Notes: generated from the sequence alone by a model not told the origin. DNA of 64,000 bases from Pokkaliibacter plantistimulans (GCF_003194385.1 NZ_LAPT01000001.1:54117-118116), one strand, 5' to 3'. Positions 19,748 through 29,245 are shown, counted from the stretch's first letter. Made by a program: numbers and translations.

Positions 19748-21499
19748 ATGACGCACCCTGGCCGTATTTCACTTGCCGACCTGTCTCGTCTCGATGCAGG
19801 GGTTCTGCTGCGTGGTAACTCCAGTCAGCTGGACTATCAGCATTCGCCCACGCTGGAAGAGCTGACCGAGTGTTTGTGCTTTTCGCCCGGTGACGGACGT
19901 ATCTGGCTCAACGATCAGCGCATGCTGCTGATTCACGCCTCTTCCCTCGGCACCTTGCGCCGGGAGCTGATCGATACGCTGGGTATCGAGGCTGCCCGGG
20001 GGCTGCTGACCCGCACCGGCTATGTGTCGGGTACGCGTGATGCTCAGCTGGTGCGGCAGCGCTGGCCGGACGCTGATCCGGCCTCCATCTTCGGTGCCGG
20101 TACGCAACTGCACGGGCTGGAAGGGATGGTGAAGGTGGAACCTGTGCATTTCGAGTTCGATACCGAACAGGGCCGCTACGAGGGAGAGTTTCTCTGGCAT
20201 CACAGCAGTGAGGACGATGAACACATAGCTGCCTATGGGATCGGGACTGATCCTGCCTGCTGGCTGGAGCTGGGGTATGCCATTGGCTATGTCAGCGGTC
20301 TGGTGGGGCGACTGGTACTGTTTCGTGAGGTGGAGTGCCGATCCATGGGCAGCCGCCAGTGCCGGGTGATCGGCAAGACGGCGGAGCTGTGGCCCGACGC
20401 CGAGGAGGATTTGCGCTATCTCAATCCGCAGGGGTATGCCAGCCCCACAGTGATGTCTGCAGAGCAATCCACCGTAGTGGCGACCACCGCAGAGGCCGAC
20501 AACAGTGTGAAAATGATTGGCGCCTCGGCGGCGTTCACCGCCGCCAGTCATGCGTTGCAGAAGGTCGCGGGCACGCAGGCGACGGTATTGCTGACGGGAG
20601 AATCCGGGGTAGGTAAGGAGCTGTTTGCCACCATGCTCCATCGCCTCAGCCCTCGCAGCCAGCAGCCTTTTGTTGCCTTCAACTGCGCGGCCATCCCGGA
20701 GAATCTGTTGGAGTCGGAGTTGTTTGGTGTCGAGCGGGGAGCTTTTACCGGCGCCTCGCACAGCCGCGCCGGTCGCTTTGAGCGGGCCCATGGCGGCACG
20801 CTTTTTCTGGATGAAATCGCAACGCTCAGTGCTGCCGGGCAAAGCAAGCTGCTGCGCGCGTTGCAGGAGCGTGAGGTGGAGCGGGTGGGCGGCAGCCGTG
20901 CCATCAAGGTCGATGTGCGGGTGGTTGCGGCCACCAACGAAGACTTGCGTGATGCGGTCAAGCGCGGCGAGTTCCGTGAAGACCTGTTCTATCGCCTCAA
21001 TGTCTTCCCCATTCCATTGCCGCCGCTGCGTGAGCGGCGTGACGATATTCCGTTGCTGGTCAGCCACTTCTTCCAGCATTACTGCCAGCTGCATGGCCGC
21101 CTGTTGCGCGGGATGACGCAAAAGGCCACTCAGGCACTGCTCAACTACGACTTCCCCGGCAATATTCGCGAGCTGCAGAATCTTATCGAGCGAGGCGTTA
21201 TTGCCGCCGACGAAGACGGGCTGGTGGATATTCCCCATCTGTTCCGCAACGAGAAAATTCCCCAGAGCATGATTTTTTCTGTCAACCGGCAGGGAGCGCT
21301 GAGCAATAAACCACAGGCATCGGCAGCGTCGTTGTGGGAGCAACTGCAGCAGCTGGCGGGTGATGAGCTGTCGATGGAACAGCTGGAGCAGCGTCTGTTA
21401 CAGGAGGCGGTGGAGCGGGCCAACGGCAATCTGGCTGCTGCTGCACGACAGTTGGGATTGAGCCGGGCGCAGCTGGCCTATCGCCTGCAAAAGCGATAA
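19748..21499 (+). CDS. XylR/DmpR-family sigma-54 activator (aromatic sensor)
   Basis: This enhancer-binding protein should sense an aromatic ligand and drive sigma-54 promoters. From ATG 19748 (GGGG upstream) it is 583 aa. The XylR_N and V4R ligand domain is at about 20-210 ([50 protein letters not shown] with a likely metal-binding Cys cluster). The AAA+ domain follows at about 250-490 (Walker A GESGVGKE, the sigma-54 loop GAFTGA, Walker [10 protein letters not shown]). A C-terminal Fis-type helix-turn-helix ends [20 protein letters not shown]. The open frame starts at 19643, but the first 35 residues look unrelated. It diverges from vdh, whose promoter is sigma-54 type. Confidence 0.92.
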   Translation: MTHPGRISLADLSRLDAGVLLRGNSSQLDYQHSPTLEELTECLCFSPGDGRIWLNDQRMLLIHASSLGTLRRELIDTLGIEAARGLLTRTGYVSGTRDAQLVRQRWPDADPASIFGAGTQLHGLEGMVKVEPVHFEFDTEQGRYEGEFLWHHSSEDDEHIAAYGIGTDPACWLELGYAIGYVSGLVGRLVLFREVECRSMGSRQCRVIGKTAELWPDAEEDLRYLNPQGYASPTVMSAEQSTVVATTAEADNSVKMIGASAAFTAASHALQKVAGTQATVLLTGESGVGKELFATMLHRLSPRSQQPFVAFNCAAIPENLLESELFGVERGAFTGASHSRAGRFERAHGGTLFLDEIATLSAAGQSKLLRALQEREVERVGGSRAIKVDVRVVAATNEDLRDAVKRGEFREDLFYRLNVFPIPLPPLRERRDDIPLLVSHFFQHYCQLHGRLLRGMTQKATQALLNYDFPGNIRELQNLIERGVIAADEDGLVDIPHLFRNEKIPQSMIFSVNRQGALSNKPQASAASLWEQLQQLAGDELSMEQLEQRLLQEAVERANGNLAAAARQLGLSRAQLAYRLQKR

Positions 21500-21552
21500 A
21501 TGTGCAATCGTGAAGGAAAAATTGCCTGTTGCCGAACGATGAAACTTGGCGC

Positions 21553-21583
21553 TAGTATCAAAAATATGTCAGGTAAGTTGATA
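21553..21583. promoter_or_regulatory. MarR-type composite operator, copy 2 (esterase)
   Basis: TAGTATCAA (21553-21561), 5 nt, then TGTCAGGTAAGTTGATA (21567-21583). Spacing and sequence match the copy before ech. A possible promoter, TTGCCG (21529-21534) with an 18-bp spacer and TAGTAT (21553-21558), would place the site over the -10 box and start point, as expected for a repressor. Confidence 0.65.
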
Positions 21584-21772
21584 AAATGAGTGGCGGGAGT
21601 CACCCAATGCACAGAGCTTATCCTGACTATGTGCTGTCGTTTCCTCCTCAAGAACAACAACAGGAATCCGCTATGGCAATGATTACATCACAGGCCTCGG
21701 TCTCAGCCAGGTCTCTCCCGCTTACCCAATCTTCCTCTTCACTCTTGCGGGCCAGAAGGCAGGGAGGCCAGC

Positions 21773-22660
21773 ATGTCTGATGCACAACTGGCCATGTTAC
21801 TGGAGCAGAGCAAGGGCAATCCGCCACCACAGAATGGCGATATTCAGGCACTGAGAGACTGGTTTGAGGGGCTGAATGCGGTGTTTCCGATGGCACCGGA
21901 AACACAGGTGCAACGAGTCAATCTCGGGCCCTGTTCAGCGGATCTGCTGAGTTCACCGGACAGCGATCCCGGCAAGCTGGTGATCTACTACCACGGTGGC
22001 GGTTTTATCATGGGGTCGGCGCAGTGTTACAACACCATCACCAGTTTTCTGGCACAGGCAGGTGGTGTCACCGTGCTGAGCGTCGATTACCGGCTGGCAC
22101 CGGAAAGCCCGTCACCGGCAGGTCATGAAGACTGTCTGCACGCCTATCAGTGGGCGCTGGCGCAGGGCTATCAGCCGGGGCAGATCGCGCTGGCGGGGGA
22201 TTCGGCAGGAGGCAATCTGGCACTGTCGACCGCGGTCAGTATCAGTCGGCTCGGTTTACCTCAGCCTGCTGCCGTGGTGGCGATGTCTCCGGCGCTGGAT
22301 CTGGCCAATGACACCGAATCACACACGACGCTGGCCGATGCACCCTTGCTTAACCGGGCCATGAGCGAGCTGTTTCTGACGGTGTTCATTGGCGATGGCG
22401 ACCGGCGCTCGCCTGCAGTAACGCCGTTCTATAGCCCCTTACCGGTACTGCCGCCCGTGTTGCTGCATGTTGGCTCAACGGAAATGCTGCGCGATGACAG
22501 CGTCGTGATGGCCGAGCGTATCCGAGTGGCGGGCGGTCAGGCGGAGCTGAAGCTGTGGCCGGGTATGTGCCATTCGTGGCAGCTTTTCGCGCCCGCACTG
22601 GATGAGGGGATGCAGTCCATCGTTGAGGCGGCCGCTTTTATCCGGCGCTATATGGGCTGA
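21773..22660 (+). CDS. HSL-family alpha/beta hydrolase (esterase)
   Basis: This is a cytoplasmic carboxylesterase of the hormone-sensitive-lipase family. The 295-aa protein has the oxyanion motif YYHGGGFIMGS, the nucleophile Ser in GDSAGGNLAL, a LHVGSTEMLRDDS segment with the acidic residue, and a C-terminal His in CHSWQLFAP. The ATG at 21773 has GGGAGG 5 nt before it. There is no signal peptide, so it acts on a substrate already inside the cell. Its place between the activator and MarR genes, with its own copy of the shared operator, suggests it cleaves hydroxycinnamate esters; that substrate is an inference. Confidence 0.85.
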   Translation: MSDAQLAMLLEQSKGNPPPQNGDIQALRDWFEGLNAVFPMAPETQVQRVNLGPCSADLLSSPDSDPGKLVIYYHGGGFIMGSAQCYNTITSFLAQAGGVTVLSVDYRLAPESPSPAGHEDCLHAYQWALAQGYQPGQIALAGDSAGGNLALSTAVSISRLGLPQPAAVVAMSPALDLANDTESHTTLADAPLLNRAMSELFLTVFIGDGDRRSPAVTPFYSPLPVLPPVLLHVGSTEMLRDDSVVMAERIRVAGGQAELKLWPGMCHSWQLFAPALDEGMQSIVEAAAFIRRYMG

Positions 22661-22726
22661 TCCTGTTCTGACACCGCTTTTGGTAACACAAGCGGTTTGC
22701 AGCAACCCGCATAAGGCTGGTGGAGA

Positions 22727-23203
22727 TCAGATCTCCGCCAGCACTCTTACCAGATTGCGCAGCTGCTTTTGCAGTGTGCCTTGCTCCTCTTCTGACAGCT
22801 CCTCCAGCATCTGAGCCTCAAGCTCAGCAATGGCGTCGTCGCACTGTGTCAGCAGGGCCTGACCTTCTGCAGTCAGGCTGATCTGGATGATCCGGCCATG
22901 ATTGGGGTCGGGCTGGCGCTCGATCCAGCCTCGCGCCTCCATTCCCTTGATCAGCTCGTTGGCGGCCTGTGGAGACACCATGGTGCGCTCTGCCAGCTGA
23001 GCATTGGACAGCTGACCACGTGTACTGAATACCGATAGCGCCGTGTATTGGCCGATAGTCAGGCCCAGTGGTGCGATGGCCTGGCGGATATGCCGGTTGA
23101 GAGCACGATCCAGTCGGCCGATCAGGTAGGACACGCCCAGCGGCTTGCGCCCTTCATTACTCAGGCTGTCATCGGCTACGGCTTCCGTAACATTTTTTTT
23201 CAT
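22727..23203 (-). CDS. MarR-family regulator of the ferulate genes
   Basis: This winged-helix repressor is expected to be released by a hydroxycinnamoyl-CoA ligand, as known for FerC/FerR/HcaR-type MarR proteins. From ATG 23203 (AAGGCGG upstream) it is 158 aa. LSYLIGRLDRALNRHI-like dimerisation helices come first (SYLIGRLDRALNRHIRQ), then LTIGQYTALSVFSTRGQLSNAQLAERTMVS, the recognition helix QAANELIKGMEARGWIER and the wing DPNHGRIIQISLTAEG. It diverges from ech, and the shared operator lies between them, pointing to autoregulation. Confidence 0.88.
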   Translation of the reverse strand: MKKNVTEAVADDSLSNEGRKPLGVSYLIGRLDRALNRHIRQAIAPLGLTIGQYTALSVFSTRGQLSNAQLAERTMVSPQAANELIKGMEARGWIERQPDPNHGRIIQISLTAEGQALLTQCDDAIAELEAQMLEELSEEEQGTLQKQLRNLVRVLAEI

Positions 23204-23236
23204 CACTACCGCCTTGCGCTTTTCCAAATGCAGTCT

Positions 23237-23267
23237 TAGTATCAATTCAATATCAGGTTAGTTGATA
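23237..23267. promoter_or_regulatory. MarR-type composite operator, copy 3 (marR/ech)
   Basis: TAGTATCAA (23237-23245), 5 nt, then TATCAGGTTAGTTGATA (23251-23267). It lies 34 bp upstream of the marR start and about 107 bp upstream of ech, covering the divergent promoter region. A TATTAT at 23266-23271 could be an ech -10 box overlapping its edge. Confidence 0.7.
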
Positions 23268-23374
23268 TTATGTGTTGAGGCAAATGCGCTGGCCCGCCTG
23301 CGTCATTACACACCATATCGATCCGTCATTGAGCAATTCATGTCCGTTAACAACAACATCAGAGGGCTGACATT

Positions 23375-24211
23375 ATGAGTAATTACCTATCGCGCTGGAA
23401 TACCGTTACGGTTGAAGTGGAATCAGGCATTGCCTGGGTGACCCTCAATCGTCCGGAAAAGCGCAATGCCATGAGCCCGACACTGAACCGGGAAATGATT
23501 GATGTGCTGGAAACGCTGGAGCTGGATGACGAAGCTCAGGTGCTGGTACTGACCGGTGCTGGGGAGTCCTGGTCGGCGGGGATGGACCTCAAGGAGTATT
23601 TCCGCGAAACCGACGGGAAGTCTGATGTATGGCAGGAGCGTATGCGCCGTGACTGCTCCGAGTGGCAGTGGAAATTGCTGCGCTTCTACACCAAACCCAC
23701 GATTGCCATGGTCAACGGCTGGTGCTTCGGGGGTGCGTTCTCCCCGCTGGTTGCCTGTGATCTTGCCTACGCGGCAGATGAGGCGGTATTCGGTCTGTCA
23801 GAAATCAACTGGGGTATTCCTCCCGGCAATCTGGTCAGCAAGGCCGTTGCTGATACTATGGGCCACCGTCAGGCGCTGTATTACATCATGACCGGCGACA
23901 CCTTCACCGGTCAGGAAGCAGCAGAGATGGGACTGGTCAACAAGAGCGTGCCACTGGCGCAGCTGCGAGAAGAAGTGCGCCAGGTCGCGGTCAAGCTACT
24001 GGAGAAAAATCCGGTGGTGCTGCGGTTTGCCAAACATGGCTTCAAACGCTGCCGTGAGCTGACCTGGGATCAGAACGAAGACTATTTGTATGCCAAGGTC
24101 GATCAGTCGATTCATCGTGACCCGGAACGCGGCCGTGCAGAAGGGCTGAAGCAGTTCCTTGATGACAAGACCATCAAACCCGGGCTGCAGACCTACAAGC
24201 GCCGCGGCTGA
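23375..24211 (+). CDS. ech: Feruloyl-CoA hydratase/lyase (HCHL)
   Basis: It hydrates feruloyl-CoA and cleaves the product to vanillin and acetyl-CoA, in the cytoplasm. The 278-aa crotonase-fold protein carries Ser123, Glu143 and Tyr239 at exactly the numbered positions reported as active-site residues of Pseudomonas fluorescens HCHL (GAFSPLVACD, GLSEINWGIPPG, EDYLYAKVDQ). The oxyanion region SAGMDLKEYF and the WCFGG segment also fit. It heads the rightward ech-fcs pair and starts about 107 bp after the MarR-type operator. Confidence 0.95.
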   Translation: MSNYLSRWNTVTVEVESGIAWVTLNRPEKRNAMSPTLNREMIDVLETLELDDEAQVLVLTGAGESWSAGMDLKEYFRETDGKSDVWQERMRRDCSEWQWKLLRFYTKPTIAMVNGWCFGGAFSPLVACDLAYAADEAVFGLSEINWGIPPGNLVSKAVADTMGHRQALYYIMTGDTFTGQEAAEMGLVNKSVPLAQLREEVRQVAVKLLEKNPVVLRFAKHGFKRCRELTWDQNEDYLYAKVDQSIHRDPERGRAEGLKQFLDDKTIKPGLQTYKRRG

Positions 24212-24221
24212 GGCGCCGGAA

Positions 24222-24254
24222 GGATGCCCTTACAGCATGTCGGGGCATCCCTTT
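24222..24254 (+). terminator. Weak terminator between ech and fcs
   Basis: GGATGCCC (24222-24229) pairs with GGGCATCC (24243-24250), followed by only CTTT. It lies 10 nt after the ech stop. The short T run suggests partial termination or an mRNA-stabilising hairpin. Confidence 0.45.
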
Positions 24255-24444
24255 GAGCGCGCAGCGACGCAACCAGAGCCAAGATCAATTCAACAAAAAT
24301 AAAAGTGCCCCCGGCGAGGGGTGTTGATCGACAGACTGCCACCGTGTTCGTGGCGACTATTCAACATCTTCAGGCAAGCCGGTCAGGCAGTTTCCATGTA
24401 GTCACCGCAGGTGCAGCTATGCTGCGCCCCAGGGAGGAAGACAC

Positions 24445-26334
24445 ATGAATGCCATCCATGCGGCGAGACAGCCCGGTCGCCAGCCGGAACTGCAGACTGC
24501 TGTCCGCTATCGCGATGTAACCATTGGTTCTGCACCAGTGGAGGTGACACAAGACGCCGACGGCGTCTGGCGATTTCTGTCCAGAGAACCTTTACAGCCT
24601 TACCCACGTTGTCTGACCGACCGGCTGCAGCAAGGCGCCAGTCAGCATCCTGACCGTACGCTGATTGCCGAGCGTGATGCGGGTGGGCAGTGGCGTGAGG
24701 TCAGCTATGCACAAATGGTGCAGCACGCGCGCAGTATTGGTCAGGCACTGCTGGACCGTGGCTTGTCTGCTGACCGGCCTTTGCTGATTCTGTCCGGCAA
24801 TGATATCCCGCATTTGCAGCTGGCGATGGGAGCCATGTACGCCGGTATTCCCTTTTGTCCGCTGTCGCCGTCCTATTCGCTGCTGTCGGAAGATTTCGGC
24901 AAATTGCGCCATGCCATTGAGCTGTTGACGCCGGGTATGGTCTATGCGACGGATGGCGATGCTTTTGCCAGAGCGATTAATGCTGTGGTGACGGACGACG
25001 TCGAGGTGGTGCTGGCGCGCGGAAATATTGCTGACCGCCAGACCACTGCCTTTACGGAGTTGCTGGCAACCACGGCACACAGTGTGGATGAGGCCAACGC
25101 ACGCATTACCCCTGAGCAGATCGCCAAGTTTCTGTTTACCTCCGGTTCGACCAAGTTACCCAAAGCGGTCATTACCACGCATCAGATGCTGTGCGCCAAC
25201 CAGCAGATGCTGCTTCAGACCTTCCCCTGCTTTGGCGAGGACGCGCCGGTGCTGCTTGACTGGTTGCCGTGGAATCACACCTTTGGCGGCAGCCATAATG
25301 TCGGCATCGCACTGTACAACGGTGGCTCTTATTACATTGATGAGGGCAAACCAACGGAGAAGGGCTTTGCTGCCACGCTGCGTAATCTCCATGACATCAG
25401 CCCGACGGTGTTTTTCAACGTACCCAAAGGCTGGGAGCTGCTGACCGATGCACTGAATGATGATGCCAGCCTGAGAGAGAAGTTCTTTTCCCGCATGAAG
25501 CTGTTTTTCTTTGCTGGTGCCGGGCTGTCGCAGGCGGCATGGGATCGCCTCGATGCGGTCAGTGAAAGCCACTGTGGCGAGCGTATTCGCATCATGAGTG
25601 GACTTGGGATGACTGAAACATCACCATCCTGCACCTTCACTTCCGGCCCCCTGATGTTCGCCAACTATGTGGGGCTGCCTGCGCCCGGGTGTGAGGTCAA
25701 GGTGGTGCCGATGGGTGACAAAGCCGAGGCACGTTTTCGAGGCCCACATGTGATGCCTGGCTACTGGCGCATGCCTGAGCAAACGGCGGAAGTGTTCGAT
25801 GAAGAGGGGTATTACTGCAGCGGCGATGCCATCAAGCTGGCGGATGACAATCACCCCGAATACGGTCTGGCCTTCGATGGCCGTATCACCGAAGACTTCA
25901 AACTCAGCTCGGGAACCTTCGTCAGTGTCGGGCCTATGCGTGCGCGGCTGATCAGTCAGGGTGCGCCCTACGTGCAGGATGCCGTCATTACCGGCATGAA
26001 CCGCGATGACATCGGCGTGATGATCTTCCCGCGTCTGGAGCATTGTCAGAAGCTGGCGGGATTACCGGCTGGCAGCCCGGCGCAGCAGATTCTCGACAGT
26101 GAACCGGTGCGTGCAGCATTTGCGGCATTAATAGCGAAGCTCAACCTGAGTGCGACCGGATCGGCTACCCGCATTGCGTTTCTGCATCTGCTGGTGGAGC
26201 CGCCTTCAGTCGATCAGCATGAAATCACCGATAAGGGTTCGATCAACCAACGTGCGGTGCTGACACGACGTGCTGCGCTAATTGAGAGCATGTATAGCGG
26301 TGAAGATCAGCGAATGATTGTGGCTGCTAAATAG
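24445..26334 (+). CDS. fcs: Feruloyl-CoA synthase
   Basis: This AMP-forming ligase activates ferulate (and likely p-coumarate and caffeate) with ATP and CoA. The 629-aa length fits Pseudomonas Fcs. The AMP-binding P-loop is FLFTSGSTKLPKAVITTH, followed by DWLPWNHTFGGSHN, the adenine motif SGLGMTETSPSCTF, and the hinge region YYCSGDAIKLAD with DGRITEDFKLSSGTFVSV. The C-terminal catalytic Lys lies near EITDKGSINQRAVL. A GGGAGGA ribosome site precedes the ATG. It is 233 nt after ech, with a weak hairpin between, so it may have its own promoter. Confidence 0.93.
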   Translation: MNAIHAARQPGRQPELQTAVRYRDVTIGSAPVEVTQDADGVWRFLSREPLQPYPRCLTDRLQQGASQHPDRTLIAERDAGGQWREVSYAQMVQHARSIGQALLDRGLSADRPLLILSGNDIPHLQLAMGAMYAGIPFCPLSPSYSLLSEDFGKLRHAIELLTPGMVYATDGDAFARAINAVVTDDVEVVLARGNIADRQTTAFTELLATTAHSVDEANARITPEQIAKFLFTSGSTKLPKAVITTHQMLCANQQMLLQTFPCFGEDAPVLLDWLPWNHTFGGSHNVGIALYNGGSYYIDEGKPTEKGFAATLRNLHDISPTVFFNVPKGWELLTDALNDDASLREKFFSRMKLFFFAGAGLSQAAWDRLDAVSESHCGERIRIMSGLGMTETSPSCTFTSGPLMFANYVGLPAPGCEVKVVPMGDKAEARFRGPHVMPGYWRMPEQTAEVFDEEGYYCSGDAIKLADDNHPEYGLAFDGRITEDFKLSSGTFVSVGPMRARLISQGAPYVQDAVITGMNRDDIGVMIFPRLEHCQKLAGLPAGSPAQQILDSEPVRAAFAALIAKLNLSATGSATRIAFLHLLVEPPSVDQHEITDKGSINQRAVLTRRAALIESMYSGEDQRMIVAAK

Positions 26335-26366
26335 TGCGAAGGTTCTGAAGTGCGTTACACCTGTTG

Positions 26367-26392
26367 GGGCAGACTGAGTCTGCCCTTTTTTA
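26367..26392 (+). terminator. Rho-independent terminator after fcs
   Basis: GGGCAGA (26367-26373) and TCTGCCC (26379-26385) with loop CTGAG, followed by TTTTTTAT. It ends the rightward ferulate operon. Confidence 0.88.
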
Positions 26393-26421
26393 TGGCTATA
26401 ACGCTCTGGTGAATACCCTGG

Positions 26422-27594
26422 CTAGTCCCGGCGCAGATGATCGGGAATGGCAATCGGGCACTGAAAGTTGAAAGCGACAATATAGGATGACAACAGGAAA
26501 GTCAGAATCGCAGTGGCCTGAATAACGTGGGAGGCTTCAATGCCGATCATATTCAGGTCCGTGGCCAGATAGGCTATCAACAGCGAGAACTCGCTCACCT
26601 GCCCCAGACGAAAGCCAATTTCCCAGCCCATCTTGGCGTCTTCACTGATGCGTGTCAGCAGGCCGCGGAAAATCACCGGCTTCAGCGTCAGTACCAGTGC
26701 CGCCATGACCAGTGATGGCAGCAGAATCTTGCTGATCAGGCCGAGGTTGAAACTGGCACCAATGGAGAAAAAGAACAGGATCAGGAAGAAGTCGCGCAGG
26801 GGTTTCAGACTGGTAGCGATATATTGCGAGATCGGGCTGGTGGCCAGTACCACACCGGCAGCAAACGCACCCATTTCCGCCGACAGGCCCAGAAACTGGG
26901 CACCTTCTGCCATACCCAGGCACCAGCCGATGGCCACCAGAAAGATATATTCGTGGAAGCGGTCAAACTTCTGGATCAGTTTGAGCAGTACAAAGCGCAC
27001 GAACAGGTAGGCAAAACCACTCATCAGCGGCAATGCCAGCAAGGTTTTGAGGTACTGCCAGCCTCCTGAAGATGCTGCCGAGGTGTCGCCTGAATACATA
27101 CCCAGCAGGACGATGATGGCAATCACGTCCTGTAACAGCAGCAGGCCCACTACCAGCTCACCCGTGTGCTTGTGGTGGAGTACGGTGGTCGGCAGCAGCT
27201 TGATGCCGACGATAGTGCTGGAGAACATCATCGCCAGCCCGATGATCAGGCTTTCGGTCTGGGTAAAGCCAAATCCCACACCCACCGCATAACCCATGGC
27301 AGCAAAGGCGATAGAGCTGAGTACCGCTACCAGAGTTGCCTTGCGCAGCATGTGCAACAGGTGGGAAGGCTGCATATCGAGCCCGAGCAGAAACAGCAGG
27401 AAGATAATGCCGATGTGGGAGATTTCATCCAGCAGTTTGATATCGGACACCCAGGCAAAGCCATAGGGGCCGAAGGCTGCGCCAAGGGCAATGTAGGCAA
27501 CCAGTAGCGGTTGGCGGGTATACAGCGCGATGGAAGCCAGCACGGCGGCACCGGCAAAGATCAGAAAGAACGAGTAAATCAGGTGTTGTTCCAT
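26422..27594 (-). CDS. CPA2-family monovalent cation:proton antiporter
   Basis: This integral membrane protein likely exchanges K+ or Na+ for protons. The 390-aa protein is hydrophobic throughout (about 11-13 helices). It has typical CPA2 blocks: GAAFGPYGFAWVSD, HIGIIFLLFLLGLDMQP, MMFSSTIVGIKLLP, VVGLLLLQDVIAIIVLLGM and GLSAEMGAFAAGVVLA. It lacks the C-terminal RCK/TrkA-N nucleotide-binding domain of KefB/KefC, so it is a short type without that control. It converges on fcs and follows the MATE gene in the same direction. Confidence 0.88.
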   Translation of the reverse strand: MEQHLIYSFFLIFAGAAVLASIALYTRQPLLVAYIALGAAFGPYGFAWVSDIKLLDEISHIGIIFLLFLLGLDMQPSHLLHMLRKATLVAVLSSIAFAAMGYAVGVGFGFTQTESLIIGLAMMFSSTIVGIKLLPTTVLHHKHTGELVVGLLLLQDVIAIIVLLGMYSGDTSAASSGGWQYLKTLLALPLMSGFAYLFVRFVLLKLIQKFDRFHEYIFLVAIGWCLGMAEGAQFLGLSAEMGAFAAGVVLATSPISQYIATSLKPLRDFFLILFFFSIGASFNLGLISKILLPSLVMAALVLTLKPVIFRGLLTRISEDAKMGWEIGFRLGQVSEFSLLIAYLATDLNMIGIEASHVIQATAILTFLLSSYIVAFNFQCPIAIPDHLRRD

Positions 27595-27729
27595 ACGCTA
27601 CTTCATCCTGACAAGTAGGTTTGCGGATACTCGTAAGAACGTAGTTACGATCTGCTGCGTGCTCGTCACATGGCCATGATTGCCCTGCCTGAGTCAGCTT
27701 CATGAAACCGCTATTACGTTCTAATCAAT

Positions 27730-29088
27730 TCAATCAAGGCTGGCAGGCTGGGGTTGCCAGTGGCGCTGTCGCCAGATCCACGTATACAAGCCCGAGTTTA
27801 TACAACGTTGGGCGAACTGTACCAGCCAGATGGCCAGCAGTCCGCCACCCAGAATGGGTCCAAACAGCCAGGCCAGGGGTAAAAAGAAACACCACTGACT
27901 GACGATATTGATGGTCATGGACATCTGCCCGGCACCTGCGCCGTACAGTGCCTGATTGAGCACCAGCGAGGCGGCATCCAGCGCCAGCATCAAGGCGGTG
28001 ATGATCAGCAGCGGGCTGGCAGTGGCAATAAGGTTGCTCTGTGGCAGAAACAGACTCAGCAGGAAGGAAGGGAACAACCAGAGCGGTATGCCCAGCACCA
28101 GCAGCACGACGAAGGCTGTCTTGACGCCATCAATGCCCCAGCGATAAGCCGCGTCGGGATGATTGCGGCCAAGTGCATGGCCAACCAGTGTTGTGCAGGC
28201 CATCCCCAGACCGACGCCGGGCAGAATCAGCAGTAGTGACAGATTCATCAGTACATGGGCAATGGCCTGCTGGGCAGTGCCGAGCAGGCCGATGATCCAG
28301 AACAGTACGGTGAGGCTCAGGGCAAAGGATAACTGCTGTGCCGAATGGGGGATGACATAACCCAGCATGGTACGAAGAAGTATCAGGGAGAGCAGGCGAC
28401 AGGATGGGTGTAAGGTGCGTACCACCAGCAGCCCGTAAGCGAGGCTGCCGACGTAGAGTGAAATGGTTGTGCCCAGCCCCGCGCCTGAGGCGCCCATTTT
28501 TGGCAAGCCCGCATGTCCGTAGATCAGGCAGAAACTCAGACTGGCATTGAGCAGATGGGTCAGTGCCAGCCACTTCAGAAAGGTGCCAGGTTGGTGGGAG
28601 CCATTCAGCACACCGCGAAACACCAGACTCATGGCAACGGCGGGCAAACCCAGAATACGCCAGTCAAAGTAAGGTTCGGCGATGGCCTGCACGCTGGCAT
28701 GGATGGTGATCCAGTGCAGCAGCGGTGTCTTGATTGCCCAGAACAGCCCGACAACCAGCAGGCTCATCAACAGTCCCAGCAGCATACCGTTGCTGAGTAC
28801 CGCGCGCTGTTGCTGCCGATCTTCCGCACCACAGGCATGGGCAATGTTGGCCTGTACGGCTGAGGCCAGTCCAAGAAGCAGGGCTGTCGCCAGGAAAATG
28901 GCATAACTGCCTGCACCTACGCCAGCCAGTGCATCTTCGCCTAAACGTCCGACCAGAGCGGTATCTACCAGATTCATCAGGCTCTGGGACAGCATACTGC
29001 CTACGATAGGCAGACTGAGGCTGAGCAATTTGCGGTAACGCAAATTGATTCCACGTGAACGTAGCAGGGGGAATCGAAATAGGGGCAT
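27730..29088 (-). CDS. MATE-family efflux transporter (DinF-like)
   Basis: A 12-helix inner-membrane exporter using a Na+ or H+ gradient, usually for drugs or metabolites. The 452-aa protein has the MATE N-terminal pattern SLPIVGSMLSQSLMNLVDTALVGRLGEDALAGVGAG and the second half-repeat (IPHSAQQLSFALSLTVLFWI, GLGMACTTLVGHALG). The pattern is closest to the DinF/NorM side of the family. It diverges from nfuA; the substrate cannot be told from sequence. Confidence 0.88.
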   Translation of the reverse strand: MPLFRFPLLRSRGINLRYRKLLSLSLPIVGSMLSQSLMNLVDTALVGRLGEDALAGVGAGSYAIFLATALLLGLASAVQANIAHACGAEDRQQQRAVLSNGMLLGLLMSLLVVGLFWAIKTPLLHWITIHASVQAIAEPYFDWRILGLPAVAMSLVFRGVLNGSHQPGTFLKWLALTHLLNASLSFCLIYGHAGLPKMGASGAGLGTTISLYVGSLAYGLLVVRTLHPSCRLLSLILLRTMLGYVIPHSAQQLSFALSLTVLFWIIGLLGTAQQAIAHVLMNLSLLLILPGVGLGMACTTLVGHALGRNHPDAAYRWGIDGVKTAFVVLLVLGIPLWLFPSFLLSLFLPQSNLIATASPLLIITALMLALDAASLVLNQALYGAGAGQMSMTINIVSQWCFFLPLAWLFGPILGGGLLAIWLVQFAQRCINSGLYTWIWRQRHWQPQPASLD

Positions 29089-29245
29089 ACGGGACAGTTG
29101 TCAGGTAAAAGGCCGCCATTCTATCAGAGTGCTGAGGCTGCCGGAAAAAAGATAATAACCTAGTAAAAAGGTAGGGTTTATAAATTGAAATTCGTACCTT
29201 AAAATACCCGGCAAGACCGTGATATTTATCAAGATAGTGAGCGGA

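Noticed and set aside
19769..21343. A 524-codon open frame antisense to the sigma-54 activator
   Set aside because: A by-product of GC-rich codon use; composition is Gln/Arg/His-rich without family motifs.
21586..21780. Small rightward frame (64 codons) overlapping the esterase start by 8 nt
   Set aside because: Could be a leader peptide, but it lacks a convincing ribosome site and known motif; kept only as a remote possibility.
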